A stretch of 64,000 nt of DNA from Rhodopirellula sp. SM50. GTDB taxonomy: Bacteria > Planctomycetota > Planctomycetia > Pirellulales > Pirellulaceae. The stretch is taken from NCBI RefSeq assembly GCF_002289565.1, contig NZ_NTFY01000080.1, forward strand, positions 16,782-80,781, written 5' to 3'. The notes beneath the pieces were generated by a model. It searched no databases. It worked only from the letters and a program-made list of their open reading frames with translations, and was not told the origin of the DNA. Made by a program: the position numbers and the translations under genes. Shown here one piece after another: positions 1 through 9,293 of this stretch (positions are counted from its first letter, which is position 1; every line of letters starts with the position of its first letter).

Positions 1-1593
1 CGGCGCGTCTTCCTGCTGCAACTCCGCGAGGAATGCCTCCAGGGGTTGCAGTTCGGCTCGCAAGCGATCGACCGTCTCCTCAACAACCGGCGTCCAAGAC
101 AGCCGCGACACCGGCAAACCGGTATCAGGGTCGGTCCCCGACTCGGTTTCTTGCAGCAGTGCCAGGTTCAGCTCGCCGACGACACTACGCAGACGGATCA
201 GTTCTTCGCGGCGTGAGCGCAGATCGCGATCGATCAGTTCAAACCGCTCCAACAACGGGTCTTGGATGCGTGCGCAAATGTACGGAGGCAGTCCCAGCGT
301 GCCGAGGAACCGATCCATTGACGCTTGGTAGGCCGCTTGTCGCGTCACCAGTTGGCTTTGCGAATTCAACAGGGCGCTCTTCTGTTGGGCGACCTGCAAT
401 CGTTGCGAGACAATCTCTTGGGGGTCATCGGGAATCGTCGTCAACAGCTCGATCAGCGTGTTTTCCAACACCAGCTGGTTCTCGCTCAACCGCGCGATGT
501 TCTCTTCCAGGTTGCGGATCTGAAGTTGATCCTGCAGCAGCCCCATGAACCCGCCGGCATCCTGAACGCCGCCGAAGCCGCCACCACCGCCGCCGCCAAC
601 ACCGCCGACCAAACCACTTCCCAATCCCGTGAAGCCAGACAGTCCGACACCGAACACACCGCCACTTCGTCGAACCTGGCTTTCCAGCCCCCGTCCCACC
701 GTGACGTTTAGATAAAAGCTGCGGCGGAATCGTTCAAAGGAACGAATGTTCGCCAGCAAGGAACGCTCGGCCAGCGTCAAACGCGTCATCACCTTGTCGC
801 GTCCGGCGGCTCGCAGCAAGGGCTGAAACAGCTCAAAGCTCATCAGCGACGTCGCACTCTGAGTGTTGTTGCCGCTCAGTTCCCAAACGATGTTATTGGC
901 CACACCGGCCACCAGGCTGCCGCCATGGGCAAAGGCGCGACGGAAATTCAGCCCCGTCGTGCCGACGCCCAATCGAGAACTGTCGCCGCCACCGGTCATG
1001 TCATAAAACGTGCCGCTGCCACCAAAGAACTGGGTGTCGAACTGGAACCGTTCGCTGCTGACATCAAGCGCCGACAAATACAGCGTCTCAAGTTGTTGTT
1101 GATAGTCCGTCGAGTGCAGCAGGGCGATCTGAACGGCCGTGTCGGCGTTGAGCACCAGCACGCCGTCCTTGTCCAGCGGCAAGAACTGCCACCAGTCCGG
1201 GTTCTCGACCGAATTGGTGAATCCAGCTGCGTCCCACATCGGGTAGCCGCGACGCCCGTCGACGCACTGCATGTAGCGATGCGATGCCGGATCATCCATC
1301 GGCATCGGTTGGAAATCCAGGTCGAACGGGTTGTACATCCGGCTGCGACGGTCGACATCAATCCCCAGCTCGGTGTTCGGTCGCCGCGCCAGATGCGAGG
1401 TTTTCTCCTGCAACAAGCAATTCACTTCCTGGTCGGCTTGCTTGCGGTAGTACTGGCGGTGGCATCCGATCGCGCTGAGCCCGGTCAGGGCGGCCAACGA
1501 CGCACTCAGCAGTGCGGTGGCCAAATGATTTCGTTTGCCCGAGGTCCCGTTTCGGCGCGTTCGCACTCTACGCAATGTCTGTTTTGTAGCCAC
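1..1593 (-). CDS. TolC-like outer-membrane efflux lipoprotein (3' end off window)
   Basis: The complementary strand is open from 1593 to the left edge, 531 codons, so the C-terminus lies outside the window. The only start between the upstream in-frame stop (1639-1641) and the conserved part is GTG at 1593, with a weak ribosome binding site. The N-terminus is basic, then hydrophobic, and ends in a lipobox-like LSAIGC (Cys about 44), implying a lipoprotein. Residues about 120-160 read LNADTAVQIALLHSTDYQQQ followed by LETLYLSALDVSSERF, the usual start of a planctomycete TolC/OEP helical repeat. A Gly-rich loop lies at about 325-345, and the second half is coiled-coil-like (LQIRNLEENIARLSENQLVLE). 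TolC proteins form the outer-membrane channel of tripartite efflux or type I secretion. No inner-membrane partner is visible here; it may lie to the left. Confidence 0.8.
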   Translation of the reverse strand, partial: MATKQTLRRVRTRRNGTSGKRNHLATALLSASLAALTGLSAIGCHRQYYRKQADQEVNCLLQEKTSHLARRPNTELGIDVDRRSRMYNPFDLDFQPMPMDDPASHRYMQCVDGRRGYPMWDAAGFTNSVENPDWWQFLPLDKDGVLVLNADTAVQIALLHSTDYQQQLETLYLSALDVSSERFQFDTQFFGGSGTFYDMTGGGDSSRLGVGTTGLNFRRAFAHGGSLVAGVANNIVWELSGNNTQSATSLMSFELFQPLLRAAGRDKVMTRLTLAERSLLANIRSFERFRRSFYLNVTVGRGLESQVRRSGGVFGVGLSGFTGLGSGLVGGVGGGGGGGFGGVQDAGGFMGLLQDQLQIRNLEENIARLSENQLVLENTLIELLTTIPDDPQEIVSQRLQVAQQKSALLNSQSQLVTRQAAYQASMDRFLGTLGLPPYICARIQDPLLERFELIDRDLRSRREELIRLRSVVGELNLALLQETESGTDPDTGLPVSRLSWTPVVEETVDRLRAELQPLEAFLAELQQEDAP

Positions 1594-2104
1594 GTTTGAT
1601 CCGCGATTCCGTTCGAATGGTTGCGATGCGGCGAATTGCTACCAAAATGCAAATCGCTGCGAGTCAATTGAGTCGTTCAACTGGCATTGCCAGAACAACC
1701 CAACCATCGATTCGGACGATCGAGAATGGAATCATCACCGTTTCGCCGGCCGAGTGGGCGGTTTTGGCACGGCAGGGGGGCCGGTTGTTCCGGCTGTGCC
1801 GGTGATTCGGCCTGGGCGACGGATCCGTGCGACCGCCCCACACCGACCAAACGCGCCCGAATCCGGCTCGAATTTGACGTTTGGGGCTTAGGAAGACTGA
1901 ATCGGCCAGGCAAGATGCTCCGAAACCATAGAAATGCTTGACGCTCTATCTTGCCCAACTTAGTATCCAACGGTTGGAAATCTGCACCTTTTCCGCACCA
2001 AACCCGTTTTCGAGCCTGTTCGAAGGCTTCAGACGCCGGCGCTGCACCGCGCGGGACCTTAAAAATCGCCTCCTCTGACGACGATCTGTCGCCGCCCAAC
2101 CATC
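1594..2104. other. Spacer without recognised gene
   Basis: This 511-base divergent spacer separates the TolC-like gene from the membrane/coiled-coil gene. Open frames here are short and lack ribosome binding sites or family motifs. It presumably carries both promoters, but no clear -35/-10 pair or operator could be identified by eye. Confidence 0.4.
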
Positions 2105-3538
2105 ATGAAATTCATTATTCTGGCAGTCTTGTTGGCGATGTTCATCGCCTTCGTCGTGATGGTGGTCAAAGCGGCCAAACAGTGGCGTTGGTACCACATC
2201 ACCAGCGCGGTGATCGCGATGTTGCTGGCGATCATCTTGCTGTTCCCGACCGCAGGGGTGCTGAAGAGCCGCCAGGCGTGGCACAAGATCAAAGAAGACC
2301 TGGAGGGGCGACTGGCCAACGTCGAAGAGGAGAATCGCCAGCTGCAGTACGGCGACGGCGGAGGGGCGACCGGTGGCGAAGGCTTGAAGTCGCTGTCGCT
2401 GAAGTTGTCCAACCTAGGCACCGAAGCCGGTCGACGCTGGCGAGGTCTGGCGTTCGGCGGCGCGGATCCTTCCGGTCAAATCACGTTGCGAGCCAACACC
2501 GCCCCCGCCGTACCCGGCCAACCGGCCCCGGCGGCGGATGCGGCCGCCGGCCCCTTGGTTCCGGTCGGCTTGGTCGTTTACGGATTCGCCGAAGGCAAGT
2601 TCCGCGATCTGGAACAACCCGTCCCGATGGTCTACCTGGGCGAATTCAAAGTGATCGCCAGCCAACCCAACGTGGTCACGATTGCCCCGACGTTCCCCTT
2701 GGAACGCAATCAATTGGATGCCATCAACAGCGGCCGGGCGACCAGTTGGTCGCTGTACGAGATGTTGCCGCTGGACGGTCACGAGCCGTTCATCGCCGAA
2801 GGCAGCAAGCCCGATGAAGACAACATTCTGGGACGCGTCGACGACGAATTGGTCAACATGATCCTGCGAGCCAATCGCGAGGAATCGAACAAGGAAACGA
2901 TCGCCAATTACCTCCGTGATGGACAACGTGGATCGCCGGAAGACCCTGCGGCGCGTTGGGTCAAAGTCCGCTTCGACAAAAAGTACACGATCGATGTGGA
3001 CAGCCCCGAACAGCGTGGTGCTCTCGAAGGCGGCTTCTTTGACAATAACGGACGAGCGGTCGATAGCAGTCTGCAACGCGCCGATGGCGGATCGATCACG
3101 TTTGCCGTGGGCGATGAATTGGTCGTCAAAGAGGAAGCCGCCAAACTGTTGATCGACCAAGAAAAAGTCGCCTCGCTGGTCGACACCTATTACTTGCGAC
3201 CGCTAAACGACTATCGCTACGTCCTGCGACGGATTCGATTGCAAATCAGCGAACTCGATATCCGCATCGCCGAAATGCAGTACGAAAAGCAAGTCCTGGA
3301 TGCCGCCATCGCCGCCACACTGGGCATGCTGGAAAAAGGACAGGAAGAAAAGCTGAAGCTTGAGCAGGATCTCGCCCAGCACCAAGTCGAAAACGTTGCG
3401 TTGAAAGAATACTTTGACCAGGTCCGCGAAGACCTGCGGCAAATGAAAGAAGCCACATCGGTGCTCTATCGCGACAACTTCGTCAAACTCCGTCAGATCC
3501 AGCAACTCGCCGCCGCCGCAACGCTGACGGATACTTGA
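2105..3538 (+). CDS. Hypothetical membrane-anchored coiled-coil protein
   Basis: The 477-residue protein is of unknown function. Two hydrophobic segments (about 2-21 and 34-51) form an N-terminal hairpin anchor. A short Glu-rich coiled coil (about 60-80), a Gly-rich linker and a Pro/Ala-rich stretch (about 135-160) follow. The central globular part (about 165-370) contains VGLVVYGFAEGKFRDLEQ and shows no motif I recognise. The C-terminal 100 residues are a long predicted coiled coil (RRIRLQISELDIRIAEMQYE onwards). The arrangement suggests a membrane-tethered structural or tethering protein with its bulk on one side of the membrane, but this is inference. The ATG is followed directly by the hydrophobic segment. 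A palindromic repeat follows the stop and may serve as terminator. Confidence 0.75.
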   Translation: MKFIILAVLLAMFIAFVVMVVKAAKQWRWYHITSAVIAMLLAIILLFPTAGVLKSRQAWHKIKEDLEGRLANVEEENRQLQYGDGGGATGGEGLKSLSLKLSNLGTEAGRRWRGLAFGGADPSGQITLRANTAPAVPGQPAPAADAAAGPLVPVGLVVYGFAEGKFRDLEQPVPMVYLGEFKVIASQPNVVTIAPTFPLERNQLDAINSGRATSWSLYEMLPLDGHEPFIAEGSKPDEDNILGRVDDELVNMILRANREESNKETIANYLRDGQRGSPEDPAARWVKVRFDKKYTIDVDSPEQRGALEGGFFDNNGRAVDSSLQRADGGSITFAVGDELVVKEEAAKLLIDQEKVASLVDTYYLRPLNDYRYVLRRIRLQISELDIRIAEMQYEKQVLDAAIAATLGMLEKGQEEKLKLEQDLAQHQVENVALKEYFDQVREDLRQMKEATSVLYRDNFVKLRQIQQLAAAATLTDT

Positions 3539-3558
3539 GGCGCCAAGCAACGCACGGA

Positions 3559-3652
3559 AACTAAGTGGGATAGGCTTCCAGCCTGTCGACAACTAAGTGG
3601 GATAGGCTTCCAGCCTGTCAATGCTGAGATGACAGCCTGGAAGCCTATCCCA
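3559..3652. repeat. Palindromic repeat, GGATAGGCTTCCAGCCTGTC type (family A)
   Basis: Two direct copies of a roughly 29-base unit (3559-3587, 3591-3619) are followed by an inverted copy (3631-3652). The second and third form a hairpin of about 22 bp with one mismatch and an 11-base loop. It sits between two convergent genes and could terminate both. The same core recurs inside the 151-bp tandem units at about 5300 and 5450. Confidence 0.8.
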
Positions 3653-3686
3653 CTGGCGAGATCCGACACTTAATTTCCGTTCGGTT

Positions 3687-4172
3687 CTAACGCGCTGCCC
3701 GGAACGGACGGTCGACGCCATCGGTCACCGCACTGAGGTACAGTCCCGCACCCGTCGCGACCGGCTCTTGCTTGTTCAGGTGATCGCGGACCTCACGCAT
3801 CACGTCGCGACGTGAAATCTGACCGAGCAACCGCCGGTTGGAATCCAACACCGGCAACCTGCGGCACGACGCATCCAAGAACGTCTGGGCGATCGAAAGC
3901 AAATCCGTGCGCGCTTCGATGGTCGGGGGATCGGTGTCGACAAACGCCATCACGTTGTTCGACGGCATCTGCTCGTAGGCCGCGTTGACCACGAATCGGA
4001 TACAAGACTTTTCCGAAAAGATCCCTAAAAAGCGATCGTCTCGGTCGACCACCGGTGCACCGGAAATTCGATGTTGCAGCAGAACATCGAGGGCTTCCAA
4101 AACGTCCATGTCTGGCGAGAGTGTCGTCAGGTTCGATACCATCATGTCGCGTGCACAGGTGTTGGGCGTCAT
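3687..4172 (-). CDS. CBS-pair domain protein
   Basis: The protein of about 161 residues consists almost entirely of two CBS motifs. The first begins ARDMMVSNLTTLSPDMDVLE and includes HRISGAPVVDRDDRFLGIFS; the second includes CRRLPVLDSNRRLLGQISRR. CBS pairs (Bateman modules) bind adenine nucleotides such as AMP, ATP or SAM and act as energy-sensing regulatory modules. No enzyme or channel domain is attached, so the partner is unknown. ATG 4172 is preferred over the in-frame ATG at 4223 because GGAG lies about 9 bases upstream of it and the extra 17 residues look non-conserved. The C-terminal 20 residues after the second CBS motif are unassigned. A second stand-alone CBS protein lies at 40565. 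Confidence 0.88.
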   Translation of the reverse strand: MTPNTCARDMMVSNLTTLSPDMDVLEALDVLLQHRISGAPVVDRDDRFLGIFSEKSCIRFVVNAAYEQMPSNNVMAFVDTDPPTIEARTDLLSIAQTFLDASCRRLPVLDSNRRLLGQISRRDVMREVRDHLNKQEPVATGAGLYLSAVTDGVDRPFRAAR

Positions 4173-4471
4173 CAGGCTTGCTCCGGGATAAAACGATGAG
4201 AACGGTGGACGGTCCCAAGGCACCCTCTCAATGGCTGCCCGGGGATTCCGTTTTTTGCTGCAGCGACGGCGGTGTCAAGAAAATTTTCTTGCCCTGGAGA
4301 TTCATCGCCTCGGCAAGACTGGACGTCGATTATTTCGTGATGGAGTTCCCAGGCTCGCGTGAAAGCCGCTGTGGCGTTAGGTTTTCTGCATCAAGGCCGA
4401 TGTTTCCACCCACTCGGACACACGCCATGTGATGCCATGTGATTCTTTTCACAACCCCAGGAGAAAATCCA

Positions 4472-4951
4472 ATGAAAGGCCAATGGGTCGAAATCGAATT
4501 CGATTGTCTGCCGCTTCGAAGCGTGTCGCGATTGGATGTGCCCCTGGACGCGTCGCCGGCGTACGAGCAGTTCGTCCAGCGGGTCAAGGCGGCGATGAAA
4601 AAACACGGCACACACAACACGTATTACCTGCACCGATGCACGTGCGTGTTCCACCTGACCAACGCGACCGATCGCGGCGAGATCGCGTTCTCATTCGAAG
4701 GCACCGCGCTGACGGGCGAAGAAGACCGCAAGACTCGATCGGTGGACCTGACCGTGAAACTGTTACGCGAGACGTGTGGCTGGCTGTCGCAGCCGATCGT
4801 GGATTTTTTCGCCGAGTCGGTTCAGCATGCGGTGCTGGTCGAATTCGATCGTTACATCGAGGCCGGTGATCTGTCCAAAACCGAAGCCCGAATGCAAAAG
4901 TTGGCCGAAGAAAACGAACTCGGCCAGGGGTTTGTGGGGATGTATTTGTAG
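4472..4951 (+). CDS. Hypothetical protein, 159 residues
   Basis: I do not recognise the family. A strong AGGAGA ribosome binding site 8 bases upstream fixes the start at ATG 4472 rather than the in-frame ATG at 4439. The protein is soluble, acidic and without signal peptide: MKGQWVEIEFDCLPLRSVSR, a central YYLHRCTCVFHLTNATDRGE, and a helical C-terminus with a Glu-rich tail. The motif EIAFSFEGTALTGEEDRKTR suggests a small alpha/beta fold. It is monocistronic, diverging from the CBS gene and followed by a repeat-rich spacer. A conserved planctomycete protein is likely, but its function cannot be inferred. Confidence 0.75.
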   Translation: MKGQWVEIEFDCLPLRSVSRLDVPLDASPAYEQFVQRVKAAMKKHGTHNTYYLHRCTCVFHLTNATDRGEIAFSFEGTALTGEEDRKTRSVDLTVKLLRETCGWLSQPIVDFFAESVQHAVLVEFDRYIEAGDLSKTEARMQKLAEENELGQGFVGMYL

Positions 4952-5055
4952 CCGCTGGTATCCCGTTCGGGGCATTGGGGGCGATACCATTTCAGTCACC
5001 CTCCCTGGCAGGGAGGGGAGGGTCGATCGGTTTTCACTTGTTCCCGGGCTCCGCC

Positions 5056-5188
5056 CCACGCCGTGAACGATTTATTTCCTGTGTTTGACGAGGTTTTAGC
5101 GGCAGGGCGCAAGCCCTCCGGCTTGCGCATCTTTGCCAACACACCGGAGGGCTCGCGCCCTACCGCTAAAAAGTCGTTCACGGCGTAG
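5056..5188. mobile_element. Palindromic miniature element B1, inserted in a tandem repeat
   Basis: A 133-bp near-palindrome. Outer inverted repeats are CCACGCCGTGAACGA and its complement (one mismatch). Inside is a hairpin of the family B arm TTTTAGCGGCAGGGCGC and its inverse, spaced by about 20 bases. The direct repeat GGCTCCGCC flanks it (5047-5055 and 5189-5197). The uninterrupted sequence occurs at 5331-5360, so this is a filled site beside an empty site. No coding capacity. Confidence 0.8.
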
Positions 5189-5190
5189 GG

Positions 5191-5605
5191 CTCCGCCTGG
5201 GAACACACTGTCACGGAGGCTCCTGCCTCGCACCTGCCATCGACGTGTGGCGGAGCCACACCGGACGCGCGTTCCAAGGCGGAGCCTTGGAACGAGGCAG
5301 CTGACAGGCTGGAAGCCTATCCCACTTTACTTGTTCCCGGGCTCCGCCTGGGAACACACTGTCACGGAGGCTCCTGCCTCGTACCCGCCATCGACGTGTG
5401 GCGGAGCCACACCGGACGCGGGTTCCAAGGCGGAGCCTTGGAACGAGGCAGCTGACAGGCTGGAAGCCTATCCCACTTTACTTGTTCCCAGGCTCCGCCT
5501 GGGAACACACTGTCACGGAGGCTCCTGCCTCGCACCTGCCATCGACGTGTGGCGGAGCCACACCGGATGTGCGTTCCCCGGCGGAGCCTTGGAACGAGGT
5601 ACGGT
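5191..5605. repeat. 151-bp tandem repeat, about 2.8 copies
   Basis: Units begin CTCCGCCTGGGAACACACTG at 5191, 5342 and 5493, exactly 151 bases apart; the last copy degenerates after about 5600. Each unit contains two hairpin cores: TTCCAAGGCGGAGCCTTGGAA (palindromic) and the family A sequence TGACAGGCTGGAAGCCTATC. The array fills the spacer downstream of mfd. The left end of the array, at 5036-5055, is separated from the rest by element B1. Confidence 0.85.
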
Positions 5606-5619
5606 GGGTCACACTCCGA

Positions 5620-8600
5620 TCATCCCAACACCCCACGCGCCAGCTTCAGATACCCGCCACCGGTCGGATCATCGATGTCGATCTCGGGATAGTTCTTGGG
5701 TGGCTGTTTTTTCGATCCCGGTTTCTTCTGTGGCCGCAGCGGTATGTAGGCGCGTTTGGCGTCGACGATTCGAACCGGGTACTTGGAATGCTTGGCCAAC
5801 AGTTCCACGCGGCGACGCTGGGTGTAGTGCAACACGATGAATCGCGCATCGCTGGTGATCGACGCGATCTGCCAGGCGGCGGCATCGAGACGCAATTCGG
5901 CCAATTCCAGCATCCGCTCAGCCGCATCGGGCAGCGGGCCGAATCGGTCCAACAGCTCTTCGCGAATCAATCCGATCTCCTCGGCGTTTTCGATTTTCGC
6001 GATCCGCCGATACAAATCGATCTTGTGACGCAAATCCGGCACATAGTCCGGTGCCAGATAGGCTTCGATCGGCAGGTCGATGTCGACGTCCGCGGACAGG
6101 GCAGGCGGCAAATTTTGCATCTGGCGGACGGCGTCTTCGAGCAGTTGGCAATACATCTCGTAACCGATCGCAGCGATGTGGCCACTCTGTTGGCTGCCGA
6201 GTAAGTTTCCCGCGCCGCGTATTTCCAGGTCGCGCATCGAAATCGCGAACCCGGCTCCCATCTGACTGAACTCTTCGATCGCCCGTAGACGTTTGCTCGC
6301 TTCGGGCGACAGGTGTTTGTGGGGCGCCACCATCATGTAGCAAAACGCCTGGTGTTTGTACCGTCCGACGCGGCCGCGCAACTGGTGCAGATCGCTCAAT
6401 CCATAGTGATCCGCATCGTCAATGAAAATCGTGTTGGCGTTGGGGATGTCCAATCCGCTTTCGATGATCGTGGTCGCCAGCAACATGTCGTACTTGTGTT
6501 CGATGAAGTCGACCATGACTTGTTCCAGTTCGCCTTCGGGCATTTGACCGTGTCCGATCACGATCCGAATCTCGGGAACAATGTTTCGGATCTTCTCGGC
6601 CACCTGTTCCATGTCACCGATTCGATTGTGGACCATAAAGATCTGTCCGCCGCGGTTCAGCTCGCGGACGATCGCGCTGCGAATCAGTTTGTCATCCCAG
6701 CGGGTCACGACGGTTTCGACACTGCGGCGTTCGGCCGGCGGTGTTTCCAAGTTGCTGATATCGCGAACGCCGACCAACGCCATGTGCAAGGTTCGCGGGA
6801 TCGGAGTTGCCGACAGCGTCAGGACATCGACGTTGGAATGTTTGTTCTTCAAGCGTTCCTTGACGCCCACACCGAACCGCTGTTCTTCGTCGATGACGAC
6901 CAGTCCCAGGTTGGAAAACGCGATGTCTTTGCCGGCCACGCGGTGGGTGCCGACGACGATGTCCACCTTTCCCGCCTTGAGATCCTTCAGGGTTTGGCGT
7001 TGTTCGGCTGCGGTACAGAACCGGCTGAGTTTTTCGATGCGGACGGGGAATTCGGCCATCCGATTGCGAAAGTTATGAAAATGCTGTTCGGCCAACACGG
7101 TCGTCGGCACCAACACGGCGACCTGGTAACCGCTGGTGACCGCTTTAAACGCCGCCCGCATGGCGACTTCGGTCTTGCCGAATCCGACGTCGCCGCAGAT
7201 CAAGCGGTCCATCGGCTTGGCCATTTCCATGTCGTCTTTGCAGTCGGCGATCGCGGTGACCTGATCGGGCGTTTCCTGATACGGAAAACTGGCGTCGAAT
7301 TGTTGTTGCCAGATGTGATCGGGGTCAAACGCGATGCCCTGTCGTCCGGTGCGTTTGGCTTGCAACTCGAGCAACTCACTGGCCATGTCGGTCACCGCCG
7401 ACTCGGCCGCTTTTTTCTGTCGCACCCACGCTTGCCCACCGATCTTGGCCAGTTTGGGACGGTTTTTGGTGCCGCCGACGTAGCGTTGGATCAATCCGAT
7501 CCGCGAGGCGGGGACATAGATTTTGGAACCGCCCTCGTATTCGATGACCAGATGCTCGACGTGCTGGCCGTTCTTTTCGATGTGGTCCAGTCCCCGGTAG
7601 AGTCCGATCCCGTGCGAGAGGTGAACGACCAGATCGCCGGCTTCCAACTGCATCGACGCGGTGATCGGTTTTCCGGGAGCGCGCGTCTTGCCGCGTCGAA
7701 CCGGACTGCGATGGAACAGCTCGGCGCCGGTGAGCACCAATCGTTTTGCGGCGGTCAATCGGAATCCGCCGCTGATCTGTGCGACGGCCGGCTTGATGTG
7801 TCCGCTGCGTGCGGCCTCGGTTTCGGCCAACAATTCCATCAGCCGCTGGCTGTCCGAGGGCGTGTCGCCGACCAATAGGATTTCGTGGTCGGCGGCGACG
7901 GTGTCGATCCGCGTTTGCGTTTCGTCGAGCGCCAATGCGAATCCGTCGGCGCTGGTCGACTGCAAATCGATCGTCGTCTCGGCACCTTCGTTCAGCAGCG
8001 ATGCCGTGACCACTTTCAGATGCGACATCGATGCGAGCAACGCATTGAAATCGGTGAAATGGCTGTGGTCGTCGGTTCGCCCCAACAGCGTCTCGGCCGA
8101 CAGCTTGCTATCGTGGGGGTCGACCAGAATCACCAACGTGTCGTCGGGCAGGTAGTCGGTGATCGGCCCCAGGTCGATGTCGTGCAGGGAATCTTCGGAT
8201 GTCTGATCGTCCGCGCCGACGGCCGTGATCTCAACCTCGTTGATCGATTCGATACTTCGTTGGCTACCCAGATCGAACTTGCGAATCGATTCGATTTCGT
8301 CTCCAAACCATTCGACCCGAATCGGGTTGGATTGATCGACCGAAAAAATGTCCATCAACCCGCCGCGCGTCGCATACTCGCCCGGTAATTGAACGGCGGT
8401 GGTCGCGACAAACCCGCTCTGGTCCAGCCAGCGGGCGACTTCGTCCATCGCAATTTCGTCTCCCACGGCCAGGCTGCGGGTGGACGCTTCCAGTTGGGCC
8501 GGCGTGGGAACCAGTTGAATCGCACCACCGATGTATGCGGTCACCAGCAACGGGTCGGTGTCGTCAGAGTCCCGCCCTCGCAGCTTCTGCAAGACTTGCA

Positions 8601-9003
8601 AACGCTCGGCCAAATCGCTGTCGGCCAGGGCGTGTTTGCCGGACCGCCCGACGCTCAACGGCAGGGCGACCGAATCGGCGATCCCGAAAGCGATCGCGTC
8701 ACCGGCGACGACATCGGCGTCGGCCGCTTGGGGCAGCAGCATCAGCACGTTGGGGCAGCGTCGCGCGGCGGCCGCGGCCAACACCGCCCGCAGCGATCCC
8801 CAGACGCCCGAAAATGCCAGCTGGTCCCCCGGCGAACACCCCGCGATGACTTCGCTGATCCGCGCATGCTCATCCAGCAAGTCGACGATCTCGTGCAGAC
8901 GCTGCGTTCCGAGTGGGCTGGCGATGGACAAGGTCGATCGATGGGTTTCAGTGGGATGGGCGGTGGTTTGTGCCGTCGGTGGTTTGTGCCGTCGGGCAAC
9001 CAT
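5620..9003 (-). CDS. mfd: Transcription-repair coupling factor Mfd
   Basis: Mfd releases RNA polymerase stalled at DNA lesions and recruits UvrA for nucleotide excision repair. The predicted 1127 residues match the usual length of about 1150. Recognisable in order: a UvrB-like N-terminal module (LPGEYATRGGLMDIFSVDQ, VEWFGDEIESIRKFD), the RNA-polymerase-interacting CarD-like domain (HLSHGIGLYRGLDHIEKNGQ, about 460-510), helicase motifs I (GDVGFGKTE, about 602), II (DEEQ, about 703), III (TLSATPIPRTLHMAL) and VI (LHQLRGRVGR), and the C-terminal TRCF domain (DVDIDLPIEAYLAPDYVPD). The frame is open to 9273, but the extra 90 residues do not resemble Mfd, so ATG 9003 is chosen. The final 35 residues are Lys/Pro-rich. 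It stands alone, divergent from the oxidoreductase at 9294. Confidence 0.97.
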   Translation of the reverse strand: MVARRHKPPTAQTTAHPTETHRSTLSIASPLGTQRLHEIVDLLDEHARISEVIAGCSPGDQLAFSGVWGSLRAVLAAAAARRCPNVLMLLPQAADADVVAGDAIAFGIADSVALPLSVGRSGKHALADSDLAERLQVLQKLRGRDSDDTDPLLVTAYIGGAIQLVPTPAQLEASTRSLAVGDEIAMDEVARWLDQSGFVATTAVQLPGEYATRGGLMDIFSVDQSNPIRVEWFGDEIESIRKFDLGSQRSIESINEVEITAVGADDQTSEDSLHDIDLGPITDYLPDDTLVILVDPHDSKLSAETLLGRTDDHSHFTDFNALLASMSHLKVVTASLLNEGAETTIDLQSTSADGFALALDETQTRIDTVAADHEILLVGDTPSDSQRLMELLAETEAARSGHIKPAVAQISGGFRLTAAKRLVLTGAELFHRSPVRRGKTRAPGKPITASMQLEAGDLVVHLSHGIGLYRGLDHIEKNGQHVEHLVIEYEGGSKIYVPASRIGLIQRYVGGTKNRPKLAKIGGQAWVRQKKAAESAVTDMASELLELQAKRTGRQGIAFDPDHIWQQQFDASFPYQETPDQVTAIADCKDDMEMAKPMDRLICGDVGFGKTEVAMRAAFKAVTSGYQVAVLVPTTVLAEQHFHNFRNRMAEFPVRIEKLSRFCTAAEQRQTLKDLKAGKVDIVVGTHRVAGKDIAFSNLGLVVIDEEQRFGVGVKERLKNKHSNVDVLTLSATPIPRTLHMALVGVRDISNLETPPAERRSVETVVTRWDDKLIRSAIVRELNRGGQIFMVHNRIGDMEQVAEKIRNIVPEIRIVIGHGQMPEGELEQVMVDFIEHKYDMLLATTIIESGLDIPNANTIFIDDADHYGLSDLHQLRGRVGRYKHQAFCYMMVAPHKHLSPEASKRLRAIEEFSQMGAGFAISMRDLEIRGAGNLLGSQQSGHIAAIGYEMYCQLLEDAVRQMQNLPPALSADVDIDLPIEAYLAPDYVPDLRHKIDLYRRIAKIENAEEIGLIREELLDRFGPLPDAAERMLELAELRLDAAAWQIASITSDARFIVLHYTQRRRVELLAKHSKYPVRIVDAKRAYIPLRPQKKPGSKKQPPKNYPEIDIDDPTGGGYLKLARGVLG

Positions 9004-9293
9004 GGGGCGCGCCGATGGCAGCCCCACGGTCAGGTGCCGGCCAAATTCTATCAGGCCAACTCGCGGAAATAATACCCACCGATCGCAGCGCGATCCCACC
9101 GATGACAGGGCGGCAAAAATCCGTGGGTTCGCGCTGCCATCGGTGGGGCCAGGAATCGTTTCATCGTTCCGCAAGGAACAGCCTGACCCCTTTTTCGCGG
9201 GGCGGTTCACAGGGCCGGAGTTTGCAGTGACAATCTGGGCTGAAAATTCACTGGGCTGAAAACCTGAATCCATTCACCGGGAGAGGACGCTAA

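Noticed and set aside
33..1599. Plus-strand frames of up to 224 residues over the left edge
   Set aside because: They are antisense to the continuous TolC-like frame, whose protein has family motifs and a lipobox; the plus frames have none.
5191..5605. CRISPR-like array
   Set aside because: The repeated unit is 151 bp with no short constant repeat alternating with unique spacers, and no cas genes are present.
6313..7878. 521-residue plus-strand frame
   Set aside because: It lies antisense to the helicase core of mfd and reflects high GC codon structure; no motif or ribosome site supports it.
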